Below are positions 1 through 12,422 of a DNA stretch of 64,000 bases, one piece after another. Source of the stretch: Albula goreensis (Eukaryota > Chordata > Actinopteri > Albuliformes > Albulidae); NCBI GenBank assembly GCA_022829145.1, contig CM040764.1:8727144-8791143 (forward strand), read 5' to 3'. Both the position numbers and the translations under genes were made by a program. Position 1 is the stretch's first letter, and each line of letters starts with the position of its first letter. The notes under the pieces are model-generated. The model searched no databases and was not told the DNA's origin. It was given only the letters and a program-made list of their open reading frames with translations.

Positions 1-3
1 AAT

Positions 4-684
4 CAGGGGTCCCCAACTACCCAGCCCCGATTTTAAAAGGATAATAAAATTGTTAACAATATTAAAAAAAACAACAGGTTATCATTGTGCTCTCTATGAT
101 GCTCGACCATTTCCTAGGCCTTGGCTAACAGGCTCATCGACCAGCGTAGGCTATCTCTACGTCACGGTCATGGCCATAACAAAGATTTCCCACTAGAGTT
201 GTAGCAGAATCGGATGTACAATAGGCACCTATTCAGCGCACCGTGTTCACTCTCATCTAGCCTAGCTGTTAATTAGCCTAGCTAGCAAGCTGAAGCTAGG
301 GTAATTATGAGAAAACAAACGCCGCTGGAGAGCCTGTTTGAAGGAGCTAAGCGCAGCAGAAGGCCCATCAGCCCCAGATGGGACCGTCTCACAGCAAGGA
401 AACAGGCTCAGGGATCCTCCTGATTACGCAGTATTGGTGAGTTTGTGACTGTTGCAAAAACTCTTTTATACATAATGTGTTAAAATCCCAATTTAGACAA
501 TAATTTCCCAAATGAAAATAGATTGAGGAAAAAGTAACAGCCTAGGTATAATAGCGGCTGCTTTAGGGAGATGTAGCAGGCATTGTGGCCTTCATTACCC
601 CCTCTCACCCCCCACCCCCACCGGTCCACCACGATGTTTCCAAAATGAAACCAGTCTATGAAGCAAAAAAGGTTGGGGACCCTG
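4..684. mobile_element. Non-autonomous hAT-like DNA element
   Basis: The stretch opens with CAGGGGTCCCCAAC and closes with the near-perfect inverted copy GTTGGGGACCCTG, which are hAT-type terminal inverted repeats. The right subterminal part, read on the minus strand, resembles the CCCCAACCTTTTT...GGTTTCAT...ACCGG ends of widespread vertebrate hAT elements. No transposase reading frame is visible inside, so it would be non-autonomous. The left flank is cut by the window edge, so the 8-bp target duplication cannot be verified. Confidence 0.6.
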
Positions 685-1184
685 AATCTAAATAAAGTTT
701 TTTTTGTACATAAAAAATGTAGAAAATTTGTAATAATGCAGTTTTTTTAAATAAAAATGATTGTAAAAAGATTCATTTACATTTTGTGTTCTAATGTCTC
801 ATAGTATGTATTTGTGAAGAATGTCTTATCTTGAGAAAATGTAGGCTTTTAAATAGTTCAGTGAAACTAAATCATGTTTTTTTTATATCTATATACATTT
901 TGGCTGTGCTGATCAGAGTTACCACAAAACACATATCAAACACTTTCATCAAAACATGAAACCCAGATAGCCAATTTTGTTCTGTAACAGGAAAACACAG
1001 TTTGAGCAAGTGTAGAGAAATATTAAGATCAACTACGACATTTTTTAGCATGTATATAAGCATAATTTTGCCTGTCATACATAAAGGTACTTCAGTTGCT
1101 TCTCATCTTAAAAGTCCTTCATATGTATGGTGTTCAACCTTTCTATAACCATTAAGCACAGATCAAGCATTTGATTGACAGCAA
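685..1184. other. AT-rich intergenic stretch, nothing recognised
   Basis: This is AT-rich, low-complexity DNA without a convincing reading frame, RNA gene or repeat that I recognise. Confidence 0.5.
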
Positions 1185-1935
1185 GTGGTAATACATTACA
1201 TTATAGGCATTTTGCAGATGCTCTTATCCAGAATAACATACAAATGAAAGTGCATTAAGCTGGGGAAAAGAGTCTCAAGTTCCAAAAGGGATAGAATGGA
1301 CTAAACCCTCTGGGTGACTTGTTTAAGACACAACAAAATGAAAACCATTAGTAACAACAGCAACAAAAGTCATAAGACAGCAAAACTAAGTTGCTACAAG
1401 TAGGACTATGGTGAGATAGAGCAGCGAGGGAGGGATGGAGAGAGGTGCGTCCTGAAGAGGCGAGTCTTCAGTCTGCGCTTGAAGGTGGACAGAGTATCTG
1501 CGGTTCTGACCTCCATGGGAAGGTCGTTTCACCAGCGGGGAGCCAGAACAGACAGCAGACGTGACCGGGAAGTGCAGGCATGGAGTGGAGGGGGCACCAG
1601 GCGCGCTGATGACACAGACTGGAGCGTACGGGAAGGCGTATAGGGTCTGATGATCTTCTGAAGAAAGGATGGGGCCGTCCCATTGGCTGCCTGGTAGGTG
1701 AGCACCAATGTTTTAAATCTGATGCGTGCCATGATGGTTAGCCAGTGGAGGTCGGTGAGGAGAGGGGTGACATGGGAGCGTTTGGGAAGGTTGAAAACCA
1801 GACGAGAAACAGCGATCTGAATGAGCTGCAAGGGACTGATGGTAGTTGCTAGAAGGCCAACAAGGAGGGGGTTGCAGTCATCCAGACGGGACGAGCAGCT
1901 GCGAGGAATAGATGGTGAAAAAGGGGTGGATTCTC
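1185..1935 (-). mobile_element. L2-type LINE 3' fragment (end of reverse transcriptase ORF plus tail)
   Basis: Minus-strand translation gives the familiar C-terminus of fish L2-like non-LTR retrotransposons: 'LTDLHWLTIMARIRFKTLVL', then 'TYQAANGTAPSFLQ' and 'NDLPMEVRTADTLSTFKRRL'. The phrase corresponding to 'APRWWNDLP' has a TGA in place of the second Trp codon (near 1529-1531), so the copy is dead. The element ends in a 3' untranslated part with the motif 'ctggataagagcatctgc' and a TGTAA-type tail near 1190-1230, typical of these elements. Most of the 5' part is missing. The 5' limit is approximate. Confidence 0.8.
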
Positions 1936-3060
1936 CTGATGTTCTAGAGGAATAATCTGCACACCTGGCTCACCTCTACAGTGTTCTCAGAGAGGGTCAG
2001 TTTGTTATCGAACACCACTCTTGAATCAGATTCTCGGCACAGGATGATGGTGACAGGATGGTGTCATTTGCGTGTCTCTCAAGGTCAGTGTGTGAATGTT
2101 GGCAGCATACACAAACAGATACAGAAAAGTAAATGACAACTGGACAGTCATTTTAGTCATTTATGTTAAGTACAGATGGAACTGTCTGTAGAAGTCAACC
2201 TAGAGGGCCTCTTCAACCTTGTTTATCGCAAAGCATACGTCAAAGCAGTCCACTGTTATCAACCTATCTGAATCGTTGAGTCTTGAAAGTTTTGAAATCC
2301 ATTCTAACTGGAAACCTCAGTTTGAGTGAATGTACAGAAACACTAAGGTCAACTCTGTTTTGCTAGATACTCTTTAACATGTGTTCATGTACTTGTATTT
2401 ATGTTAAAATGTTGGCAAAAGGCACAAGTTAAACATAAACTATTTATTTCTTCAAAAGATGTGTGCCAGTGTGGCAATCGTCCTATCCTATACAGAGGTT
2501 TAGCCCAGCACTGGAATATGTAGGAAACTCCATAATCCCTACACTGGAGTTTCCCATGACTGATGATTCAGCAAAACAAATTGCACACGTTACACAATTC
2601 ACTGCACACTCTAAATACAGTCATTGTTGAACGTCGTTTCGCCATGTGAGAATTTCCATTTCCCCGTTTTCGATGTTTCCCCATCAGCGTTCAAATTTAT
2701 GACTCTTTGTAAATGTTACATTAGACGACCCTCTCTTCAAAACATTGGGAAAGAAGGGCTAAGGGGTGGGATCCCCCTGCCCAAAAACTGCAGCTGTGCC
2801 AACCCGCAAGAACGGCAGCATAAGATAAAATGTTTCACAAACTTGAAATAACTAAAAAGGTTCATTACTGAACCTGTCTTCTTCATTTTCTGCGAAATGC
2901 ACAATTCTGATTTATTCATCTGACGATTTTCAATCAATTAAAGACAAAATGTTGCAAATTTATTTGGCAACCAATTTTTTCACTTTTTGGAGGTAAATGA
3001 AATATATGTGTTACTGTATACAGAAAATCTAGAAAAGACATGAGCCTATACTCTCCAAAA
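1936..3060. other. Intergenic, nothing recognised
   Basis: No coding or RNA feature that I can support. The short open frames have no recognisable composition or motifs. Confidence 0.5.
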
Positions 3061-3061
3061 A

Positions 3062-3240
3062 GTGGAAAAATGGGTTGACACAAAAATACTTTACTTTTTA
3101 GCTCTAAATGATGGTAAATCAGCTATATTCTGCACCTGCTGAAAAGTTGTCTTACCTCAAGAAATTTGAAAAATGGGTTGACACAAAAAAAGAGTTTTTG
3201 GTTGTAATGATCGTAAATCAGCTATGTTCTCCATCCGTGA
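3062..3240. repeat. Two-copy direct duplication, period about 102 bp
   Basis: The phrase 'aaaaatgggttgacacaaaa' followed by '..gtaaatcagctat.ttct' occurs at about 3066-3133 and again at 3168-3233, giving a diverged tandem duplication with a period of roughly 102 bp. Nothing suggests that it codes for protein. Confidence 0.6.
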
Positions 3241-3844
3241 ATGAAAAAGATGTCAGAATTTCTCTGGAAGTAAGTAAAGTGGATATATGTGGTGTATTGA
3301 CTTTCATGTATTTTTTTCTTGTAATAAGCTGACTAATCATCACAATAAGTTCCCTTAATGATACACACTAAACACATATAGCAGTTCCACTGCACTAGAT
3401 AAACATGAAATTTCTACATACTAAATCAGAGCGAATGCAAAAAAGCTGAACTTGTTTTCCATACCTGGCATTTTCTAGGCCTTTTATAAAAGGTACTTTG
3501 CACTAGGTGAGAAAATGCTCTCTGCTATGATGTCAACAATGGCAGGTGGCTGCTTTGCTGTGCAGGTTTATGTCCAGCAGAGAGAGACAAACCCTAGTCT
3601 TATTTTTAGCACTTCTCAATGACTCCATTGTAGATACCATGACTTCACCATAGTGTAATTTACACCAATTTAACATATAGGAGTGACTCTCTTAAGTTCC
3701 ACAGAGAAGCACTCTAATTTATAAACTATAAAGTGATCTAGATATCATGTGGTTATAAAAGGTTCAGATTAAGTGGTGTCTTTCATAGGAAGTCACTATA
3801 GCAGGATGTTCTGTAAGCAGGGATCCTCCCAGTTGGCTGCCTTC

Positions 3845-4505
3845 GTTCTTGGCCTCGTCATTCTTGACCTCGTCATCCTGAGGAACTGCTCATCCTCGGA
3901 TCCCATGGTGACCCCTCTACATCAGTCTGACCACCACTTCATTTCCTTCTCCCTCCCTCTTACTCCCCATCCTGCCTCCCCTCCACCCTCCCCTTGTTTC
4001 AGTCAGTTGTAACATCTGCTCCGTTTCACCTTCTCTCGCTTCCGGAGTCACTGCTTCTCTTCACCCCCTCGACTCCTTCTCCAATCTTCCCACTGACTCT
4101 GCATCTCCTACTCTGCTTTCCTCTCTCTCTTCAGCACTTGACTCTCCCTTTTGTTTCCAGGCCAGCACGCTCATCTCCTCCCAGTTCGTGGATGTCAGAG
4201 ATCCTCCGTGCCAGCAGGGTCAGACGACACGCAGCTGAGAGGAAGTGGAAATCCAGGGCCCCCTCTGACCTGTCCACCTACCAGCCTCTCCTGGCAGTGT
4301 TTTCTTCCTCAGTTACCTCTGCCAAAGCCAGTTACTATCAATCTAAACTTAAGATTTCCACGACCAACCCTCATCAACTGTTCTCTGTTGTCTCTTCTCT
4401 CCTCAGTGCCCCTCTTCTCCCATCACAGTCCTCCTTCTCTGCAGATAGATTCACAGTTTTCTTCAATGCGAAGATTGTGGACATCAACAGGAAGTTACCA
4501 TAAAC
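3845..4505 (+). mobile_element. L2-type LINE fragment (end of endonuclease and linker)
   Basis: Plus-strand translation shows the end of an AP-endonuclease domain ('LGLVILDLVILRNCSSSDP' then 'VTPLHQSDHHFISFSLPL', with the conserved SDH). It is followed by the Ser/Pro-rich linker and 'ASRVRRHAAERKWKSRAPSD', which is characteristic of fish L2-like ORF2 just before the reverse transcriptase. Endonuclease and linker parts lie in different frames, joined near 4000, so a frameshift is present. The reverse transcriptase is absent. This is not the missing half of the element at 1.2-1.9 kb, since the orientation is opposite. Confidence 0.8.
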
Positions 4506-5520
4506 AGGATGTTATGTAAGCAATGATCCGAGCAGTCTCTAACGACGCTGACCAGTGGTTTAAAGTTGAACCATTCGCACCCGCTGCATATTCTGGTTTT
4601 CATTCCAACTACATTTGCAACCCCTGAATTGTAGCAAGCTGTAAATTGCTCTTAATTTGACCAATTTAATGAGGTGAGAGGTGATGTAACCCAGTGATAC
4701 TGATTCCAGATCCTGGAGAGTTGCAGTGCATGCATGTTTTAGTACGTTCAAGACACAGATTGTCTTTAGCTGAGACTTAAGATTCAGTGACCGATAACAT
4801 CAAATGTGGACTCCGATTAACAATGGCAAGGACCTTGTGTAACACATAGAGGGCGCTCCCTCACTAAAGAACAGATGTTACCTCATGAAAATGTGTCAAG
4901 ATGCATCAGCTTCATTGGAATCTAAATACACACCAGTCAAAAGTTATCTGCTCTCTCAATTCATAATAAATGTTGCTATTCATGCTAGATAATTCTGAAT
5001 ACGTTAATTTACCAAACCTTCCAAAATAATACAGATAAATGCAATTTATGCATACTTATTCAACTAATCTGCACATTTTTTAGTGTCTGCTAAACTATGG
5101 ATTTTCATCATTAGGTTAACAGATCAAGCCATTTGGAAACATTGCAGTAAACAAATCTAAGCAGCAGTCTCAAATGATAGCAAAAGCATGGCAGGAAACC
5201 TCAAAGCAATTAACAAGCCATCCTTAACAAGCCCTCATGTCAAAACAGAAACGCTGCAAACAGCACATCATCCTAAATCCCGTGAGGTTCTCAAAGACAA
5301 TTTTCATTTCCTTTGCTTCCTTCTCTCCAAAGCCATTAGTCTAGTCCCTCGAACCATCTTAAAAGATACATGCAGTATAACTATTCTCGACTTAGCAAAA
5401 GGTCAACAGTGATCGAGATTGCATGCCTTCTCTCAAACGCTGCAGGTGAGAGTCGTACTCTTCTCAATCAGAAACATTTCCACACAGTCTGTACTACCAG
5501 GTACCAAGAAGGAGAAGAGA
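4506..5520. other. Intergenic, nothing recognised
   Basis: AT-rich DNA without a supportable gene. Confidence 0.5.
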
Positions 5521-5525
5521 AAAAC

Positions 5526-5526
5526 G

Positions 5527-5602
<76 letters not shown>
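5526..5602. repeat. (GA)n microsatellite
   Basis: An almost uninterrupted GA dinucleotide run of about 77 bp, followed by a looser GA-rich tail to about 5632. Long open frames through it (Arg-Glu or Ser-Leu repeats) are artefacts of the dinucleotide. Confidence 0.98.
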
Positions 5603-5607
<5 letters not shown>

Positions 5608-5767
5608 GGTGAGTGAGAGAGAGGGAGAGATTGCTGTTGTTGTGGAATGCATGACTGAAAGGCAGACGTGTTTGTGCTGGCCCATCCAAGGCATGTACTG
5701 TGATTCCATTTACTTCCTTCTCAATGCTAAACAAAGCACTGTAGTAATGATTTGTTTGGGTCAGGAC

Positions 5768-5924
5768 CAGGGGTGAAGGTAGTTTTATATTCTTGCTGGT
5801 ACTTTTTGCCGGTACTTTTGGAAGTAGACGCGCATACGCACTCACGTACTGCTGAGTGAAATCTCCGCTCGTAATCTTTTAGTGGTACACAGTACCGGAC
5901 CGTACCGGCTTACTTTCACCCCTG
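5768..5924. mobile_element. 157-bp hAT-type MITE with perfect 8-bp target duplication
   Basis: The element starts CAGGGGTGAA and ends TTCACCCCTG, a perfect 10-bp terminal inverted repeat. It is bounded on both sides by the identical 8-mer gtcaggac (5760-5767 and 5925-5932), the target-site length of the hAT superfamily. No coding capacity exists in 157 bp, so it would have been mobilised in trans. The intact duplication and termini suggest a fairly recent insertion. Confidence 0.92.
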
Positions 5925-5932
5925 GTCAGGAC

Positions 5933-8285
5933 GCATAGAGGTACTTGCAGAACATATTTTCAGAATACTTTGGCTGCAGTTAAAGTCGATTTCTTGCAGT
6001 AAAAGGTCAATTTTATGGCCAAATGTGTCAGATGTAATGCATATTTGAGATTTTTATACCAAAGATGAATTCTGATGTTCGATTATTTTATTCTTGAAAG
6101 TGATAAACGTACTCTCGGCATATCAAGTGCATACCATGCAATTGAATACCATCCAATACAGTCCTTTGACTTTAAGTAAAAAAAAAAAAACACTTTCAAC
6201 AACAATTATGTCACATTATTCTTGTCACTCATAGTGCCTCTGCATCTCTGTCTTCTCACACTTCAGCTTCAGGCTGCATGGACACAGGGAACAGCGCCGT
6301 AGTGCTTCACACACAGCTCACCACCACACAAGCACCACACCCCCAAACACACATGCATACCTTTCCCTCAGTGTTACAAACACCTCTCCCTCAGCATAAG
6401 CATTCCCTCACCCTCCTCATCAATACTTTGGATTGGGTGGGAAGGTAGGCCCCTCATTACAGGTAGATGTGTTTCCACAGGTAGGCCTGTCACTATATAT
6501 AGACACGCTATCACAGGTAGGCTCTGGAGTGTAAGTAGCTTAAGTTCTTCCCATGTGGACTGTGGTCCCTTTGATCGGTGGGTGTATAACACCTCCTTCC
6601 CATCAGTCGCTGAAGGAATCCACAGGTACAGTTCTAATGCAGTCTGAACATCTACCCCTCCCGAAGGAAGTGTATCAGTATTGAAGAGGAGGGTGAGGGA
6701 ATGCCTTTCAACAGCAATTATGTCACATTACTCTGATCACACATTCAGGACTAAATGAAAAAAGTGAAATATACTGAAAATCAAGAAAAGACACCATGGC
6801 CTGTGTCACATATTGTGGACTAATGTATGTCTACTCCTAAGACTTAAAATGTTTAAGTAGCCCGGCCAGGTGAATGTAAAACATGTAAGTGTAAACACAA
6901 GGATCAACGACAATACCCTACTGTTCAATTATGATTCCCATGCCTTTCCTTGGTAGAGTAAAGAAAATATGTTCAGCATTAGGCTCTCATTGAATCCCTC
7001 GCTCTGTGCCACTCTTTTTATGGCTGTCCCTTTAAGTTACTCTGAAGATCCAAAATGGCCACCACCAGAGGACAAAAAATGAGCACGTTTGGTAGTGTTT
7101 GATGTATTTCTCTTCTTTTGCAAAGTTAAAAGTGTAAAAGATTATTTCTCGTCGGATGACTGATGACAATGGACATTCAGGACAACGAGAGTTTCAGCTA
7201 TAATTTGCATTGTTCCTTTGGAGTGGAGTTTATTACTGCTGTCTTAAGGGAAAATTACTTGAATTTTTAAAATGATTTTGCATCACAGATCTTCCATGTT
7301 TGGATTCTGACCTTGTTTTTTTGTGTGTCTTTTTGGAACATTTTTTGCTGGAATATGTGTCGTTTCAACAATTGAACCCAATGAGTAATGAAAGAACTGA
7401 ATGAGATTTAAACACTCCATAACTGGGTTATATATCCTTATCTTGTCTCCAGGCAGGGTGATGATCCAAAGTACAGGGCAGCTGCACAGATGAAGGACTT
7501 TGAAGGCTTCATTAAGAATGTAATTAGTCTAAACAAGTGAAATTCAATTAAAATTCACCAGCTCAGTCAGTCCGCAGGACAGAGGAAGGTGTGTCTGGGG
7601 GTGTGGGGGTGTTCGCCCCTGAATCACTGACCTTAAAGAGCAAAGCATGCATATGTAAATTTCCCCTCTTTCACTCTAGACCTGAGGACACCGTAAATAC
7701 TTTCTGATGTTCTGTTCAAGAGTATTGCTCTTATCTCACTGCCTATGTGTTTGCCTTAGCATCACTTTTAGCCTCTCTCTCTGCACCAGTGTTGCCCTGA
7801 CTCCTCATTGCTCTGTGTCAACACCTCTCCATAGCAACGGTTACATGGTAATAACCAGACCGTGGCTCTTTGCTCTTGGTGAGTGCTGTAGTGGTGTGAA
7901 TGCAGAGTTTAAGGGTATTACTGTCCATTGAAGGAATGCATAAGGACATCTTAACTGTGACAGAAGCATCTGTAGTAGCCCATTCTAATGCAGTCACTCA
8001 TTTCAGATCACTGGTATGTTCCCAAAAGACATTACCCTGACTTAGGTATTTATTCAGTATTGTCCTGTAACACAGATGCTCCACAACAACACTGGCCACA
8101 ACATGACTAGCTGTCGGATATACATTTCCACATTATGTTTTGTAAATTGCTGGTATATCCAACCTCTACAGTACTGACTGTAAGCATTGTTGGTATGCGT
8201 AACTTGAGGTTATCTGGCCAGAAGCAGAGAGACACAGTGATGCAAACTGCAGTGGAGTCAGTGGTGGGTAATCACTTTAATTTGG
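5933..8285. other. Intergenic, no gene recognised
   Basis: Contains A-rich runs (6178-6191) and CA-containing stretches around 6330-6360, but no coding exon, RNA gene or repeat family that I can name. Confidence 0.5.
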
Positions 8286-8622
8286 CAGAACCAGTGCTCG
8301 TGCCGTGGGTTAGACTGCTCTACAGAACCAGTGCTCGTGCGGCAGGTTAGACTGCTCTACAGAACCAATGCTCGTGCCGTGGGTTAGACTGTTCTACAGA
8401 ACCAGTGCTCGTGCCGTGGGTTAGACTGTTCTACAGAACCAGTGTTCGTGCGGCAGGTTAGACTGCTCTACAGAACCAGTGCTCGTGCGGCAGGTTAGAC
8501 TGCTCTACAGAACCAGTGCTCGTGCCATGGGTTAGACTGCTCGACAGAACCAGTGCTTGTGCAGCGGGTTAGACTGCTCTACAGAATCAGTGCTCGTGCC
8601 ATGGGTTAGACTGCTCTTTGTG
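8286..8622. repeat. 37-bp minisatellite, about 9 copies
   Basis: The unit begins 'cagaaccagtgctcgtgc' and continues with 'ngtgggttagactgctcta'. Starts at 8286 and 8323 fix the period at 37 bp. Copies differ by a few substitutions (gccgtggg versus gcggcagg subtypes). Confidence 0.95.
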
Positions 8623-8659
8623 GAGGTGCTGCTTGGAGGTTTCATTTGCCTCTCTTTTC

Positions 8660-8972
8660 AGGCCTGTGTAGGGGCCTGTAGGTGAGTGTGTTTACCTGCA
8701 CAGAGGTACACTCAGGCCTGTGTAGGGGCCTGTAGGTGAGTGTGTTTACCTGCACAAAGGTACACTCAGGTCTGTGTAGGGGCCTGTAGGTGAGTGTGTT
8801 TACCTGCACAGAGGTACACTCAGGCCTGTGTAGGGGCCTGTAGGTGAGTGTGTTTACCTGCATAGAGTTACACTCAGGCCTGTGTAGGGGCCTGTAGGTG
8901 AGTGTGTTTACCTGCACAGAGGTACACTCAGGTCTGTGTAGGGGCCTTTAGGTGAGTGTGTTTAGCTGACTC
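8660..8972. repeat. 54-bp minisatellite, about 5.8 copies
   Basis: The unit begins 'aggcctgtgtaggggcctgt' and ends 'gaggtacactc'. Starts at 8660 and 8714 give a period of 54 bp. Because 54 is divisible by three, minus-strand frames read an 18-residue peptide repeat (QVNTLTYRPLHRPE...). There is no reason to think it is translated. Confidence 0.95.
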
Positions 8973-9274
8973 TTGTCTTTGCCTGTTTCTTCTTTTCACA
9001 GGTCACACAGCAGTGCGACTGGCTCCACTGTCACTGGTGACCACTGTCACAGACCCCGTCCATCCTCATGTTTGCTACGTAAATCTCCACCTTCCATTGG
9101 GTCCCCTGCAGGAATGAAGGTGCTATTTGGTGGGTCTACGAATGTGTAATTGTGCTCCAAAAAAAACCATGTGCTCTTTTACTCTGCTTCTGCTGCAGGG
9201 GATCGATGGCTGTTTTCTCAGTCACACACATTGAGGGAGAAGCCTGCCTGACCTGACCTGGCTGGACCTCATCA

Positions 9275-9345
9275 ACAGGAGGCAGGATTGAACCCACCAC
9301 CTCAAGCTTCAGGAGAGGAATCCCAGTATGCTGTGCCACATGGAT
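9275..9345 (-). mobile_element. tRNA-derived SINE head (remnant)
   Basis: Read on the minus strand, a TGGCACAGCATACTGGG A-box-like segment (9322-9338) is followed by GGTTCAATCC, a good pol III B-box (9285-9294). The same arrangement recurs at about 14.0 kb and 18.3 kb, so this looks like the head of a SINE family rather than a functional tRNA. No cloverleaf with an acceptor stem was found. Confidence 0.5.
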
Positions 9346-9839
9346 TTTGCATGGCCATGTGATTTATAACTGGTCCATGGCAGAGGTGACTTATGTGCAG
9401 TGGATGGAGACAAGTCCTATCACTCATGTTGCACCTCATTGATTCCACCCCAGCAGTCCTTAAAGTGTACTTTCTGGGCTGCCTTGAGAGCTTCCTATAC
9501 CTGCACACCAAATGGTTCAAATTTTACTCCAACTCCTCAACCTACTCAGATCGTGGCAACACCCATCCGTGCCGGAGGTCTAGTGTTTTAACTACAGTTC
9601 TTGACCAAGCCTTTACTTAATTTGAAATGGGAGTGAGACAAAGATGTGGTGTGGCTCCTGAGAACCATTTTTTAACCCTTATGTGTACCACAGTAGATTT
9701 TGAAGGTCAAAGTCAATGGCAAGGAGGAGTGGAATGGTGTGTTGAACACACGTTAGCCTGCAAAAATGCCAATCCCCATTTTTATTTTGCTGGGAAAGAG
9801 CACACAGATGTCTCAACAGTATGTGTGGTGAGCTGGTGT

Positions 9840-11360
9840 AAGTACAGCTAGCAGAGGGAGACATAACACCTGCAGTACACAAGTGTGCCTGCAGAGGGAG
9901 GCATGACACCTGCAGCAAACACAATTACCAGCAGAGGGAGACATAACACCTGCAGTGTACACAGTAGCCAGCAGAGGGAGACTCAAGACCTGTAGTATAA
10001 ATAGCAGCCAGCAGAGGGAGGCATAACACCTGCAATATAAACATGAACCAGCAGAGGACGACACCACCTGCAATGTAAACATGCGCCAGCAGAGGGAAAC
10101 TCAAGGCCTGCAGTTTTAACAGCAGCGACCAGAGGGCGACATTACACCTGCAATATAAACATGAACCAGCAGAGGGCGACACCACCTGCAATACACACAG
10201 TACCCAGCAGAGGGAGACTCAAGGCCTGTAGTATAAATACCAGCCAGCAGAGGGAGGCATAACACCTGCAATATAAACATGAACCAGCAGAGGGCGACAC
10301 CACCTGCAATACACACAGTAGCCAGCAGAGGGAGAAGCAAGACTTGTAGTATAAATAGCAGCCACCAGAGGAAGGCATAACACCTGCAATGTAAACATGA
10401 ACAGCAAAAGGCGACACCACCTGCAATATACACAGTAGCCAGCAGAGGGAGACTCAAGACCTGCAGTTTTAACAGCAGCTACCAGAGGGCGACATAACAC
10501 CTGCAATATAAACATGAACCAGCAGAGGGCGACACCACCTGCAATGTAAACATGAACCAGCAGAGGGAAACTCAAGGCCTGCAGTTTTAACAGCAGCGAC
10601 CAGAGGGCGACATAACACCTGCAATATAAACATGAACCAGCAGAGGGCGACACCACCTGCAATACACACAGTAGCCAGCAGAGGGAGACTCAAGACCTGT
10701 AGTATCAATACCAGCCAGCAGAGGGAGGCATAACACCTGCAATAAAAACATGAACCAGCAGAGGGCGACACCACCTGCAATACACACTGTAGCCAGCAGA
10801 GGGAGACTCAAGACCTGCAGTTTTAACAGCAGCTACCAGAGGGCGACGTAACACCTGCAATATAAACATGAACCAGCAGAGGGCTTACACCACCTGCAAT
10901 ACACACTGTAGCCAGCAGAGGGAGACTCAAGACCTGCAGTTTTAACAGCAGCTACCAGAGGGCGACATAACATCTGCAATATAAACATGAACCAGCAGAG
11001 GGCGACACCACCTGCAATACACACTGTAGCCAGCAGAGGGAGACTCAAGACCTGCAGTTTTAACAGCAGCTACCAGAGGGCGACATAACATCTGCAATAT
11101 AAACATGAACCAGCAGAGGGCGACACCACCTGCAATACACACAGTAGCCAGCAGAGGGAGACTCAAGACCTGTAGTATAAATAGCAGTGACCAGAGGGCG
11201 ACATAACACCTGCAATATAAACATGTACCAGCAGAGGGCGACACCACCTGCAATGTAAACATGAACCAGCAGAGGGAGACTCAAGTCCTGTATTTCAAGT
11301 TGCAGCTGGCCAAGGGAGACATGACACCTGCAATATAAACATGAACCAGCAGAGGGCTTA
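9840..11360 (+). repeat. Left CCAGCAGAGGG minisatellite array, about 118-bp higher-order unit
   Basis: The array is built from monomers of about 39-41 bp that each start with a variant of ccagcagaggg. In the regular core (10.4-11.25 kb) three monomer types follow in order: one ending in ctcaagacctgcagttttaa, one starting accagagggcgacataacacc, and one starting ccagcagagggcgacaccacc. The higher-order period is therefore about 117-119 bp. The exact 15-mer ccagcagagggcgac occurs eight times on the plus strand (starts 10166, 10284, 10519, 10637, 10755, 10992, 11110, 11228). It closely matches the CTCF core CCASYAGRKGGCRSY. The reverse complement of this array is found at 16.9-17.8 kb. Confidence 0.95.
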
Positions 11361-12422
11361 CACAGACGTTGCTCTTTTTGGGAACTTAAGCTCGATTGAT
11401 CATGAGTCATTAAAAGAATAGAGCACACACATAATTCCCTCTTTATTAATTGAGAACAGTTTCAGCGTAACATTTTAATCTACAGTATTTTAAAATTATT
11501 ATTGTTTACCAGCTTTTTCAACTGGGCTTATTTCAGTTACTTTGTTATATTGATTTTTAAATAAAGCAAAACCACAGTAACACAAAGAGGTTCATATTTG
11601 AACTTTTAAATCAAGCGTTTATGACTCTTAGCGACCGCAAAGTGTGCCGTCAGGCTCTTTACTGTTCTGTTGTAGTGACATTTTATGGCCAGCAGAGGGA
11701 GACACATTCCCAATTTGTACACAATTATTCTGTCCCATAATTCCGCCTGGTCTCGAACTGCAAACTTGCAACGTTGTGTCCAATTAAAAGCAGGATGTTC
11801 ACAACAATAAGTTACAGATTATTGTAACTTTAAATGTTTATGCAAAAACTATTTGAATATATGTCTTTCTGAAGAGGCTATCTCTTAGCACCCATGAATA
11901 ATAAACTTAGTTGGGCAGAATGTTTTCTTTATGGCACTATTACAATGGTACTTTAACCATTTAACACTTAATAATGAGACATGTGAGACCATAATAATGA
12001 AACTATAGTAGGCTGTTGTTTGTATCTCCTCAGTCTACAATGATGTGTGCTACTTGGGACCAGTTTGCAATGGGGTGGTTGTGCAGCTGAGTGAGACAAA
12101 TCCCTGATTCCAACATAATTCATCTATCCCTGAATTCATCATACTTTCACTCATCTGTTTAAAATGCATGCCCCTGCTTAAAAAAGTATGCACATGATAA
12201 TTATAAATTATTGCAGATTTGAATGTTTTGGTCTTAAAACCCTTCCAGTGAAGAGGCCAGTATTTAATTACCATTAATGACAAACAGCGCAGCTGAATGT
12301 GCTGTTCTTGTCATGATTCATTCTTTTGTACATTAAAACCTCACAGCACTGTGAAGGAAGTAAGGACAGGTCTTCGAGTTGTCAATTCAGTGTTTACAGA
12401 CAAGCCCGACAACCCCCTTGAG
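11361..12422. repeat. Left arm of a diverged inverted repeat (unique part)
   Basis: Segments of this stretch recur inverted at about 16.05-16.9 kb. Examples are 'agagcacacacataattccc' (11419-11438, reverse complement at about 16.87-16.89 kb) and 'gccgtcaggctc' with 'gacattttatggcca' (about 11.65-11.69 kb, partner near 16.61-16.66 kb). By eye the arms are roughly 80-85% identical with small indels. I see no protein-coding frame shared by the two copies. The left arm pairing stops at about 12.42 kb, then resumes at about 13.28 kb. Confidence 0.85.

Noticed and set aside
4151..4519. A 122-codon plus-strand open frame overlapping the LINE fragment.
   Set aside because: Shadow of the L2-like frame (RRHAAERKWKSRAPSD), which has the recognisable family sequence.
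5370..5845. Arg-Glu and Ser-Leu repeat proteins over the GA run.
   Set aside because: Translation of a dinucleotide microsatellite.
9813..11428. Many overlapping minus-strand open frames rich in Cys, Leu and Ser (up to 147 codons) across the left array.
   Set aside because: They exist in all three frames, restart in every repeat and follow only from the stop-poor monomer. No start context, splice pattern or family similarity supports translation.
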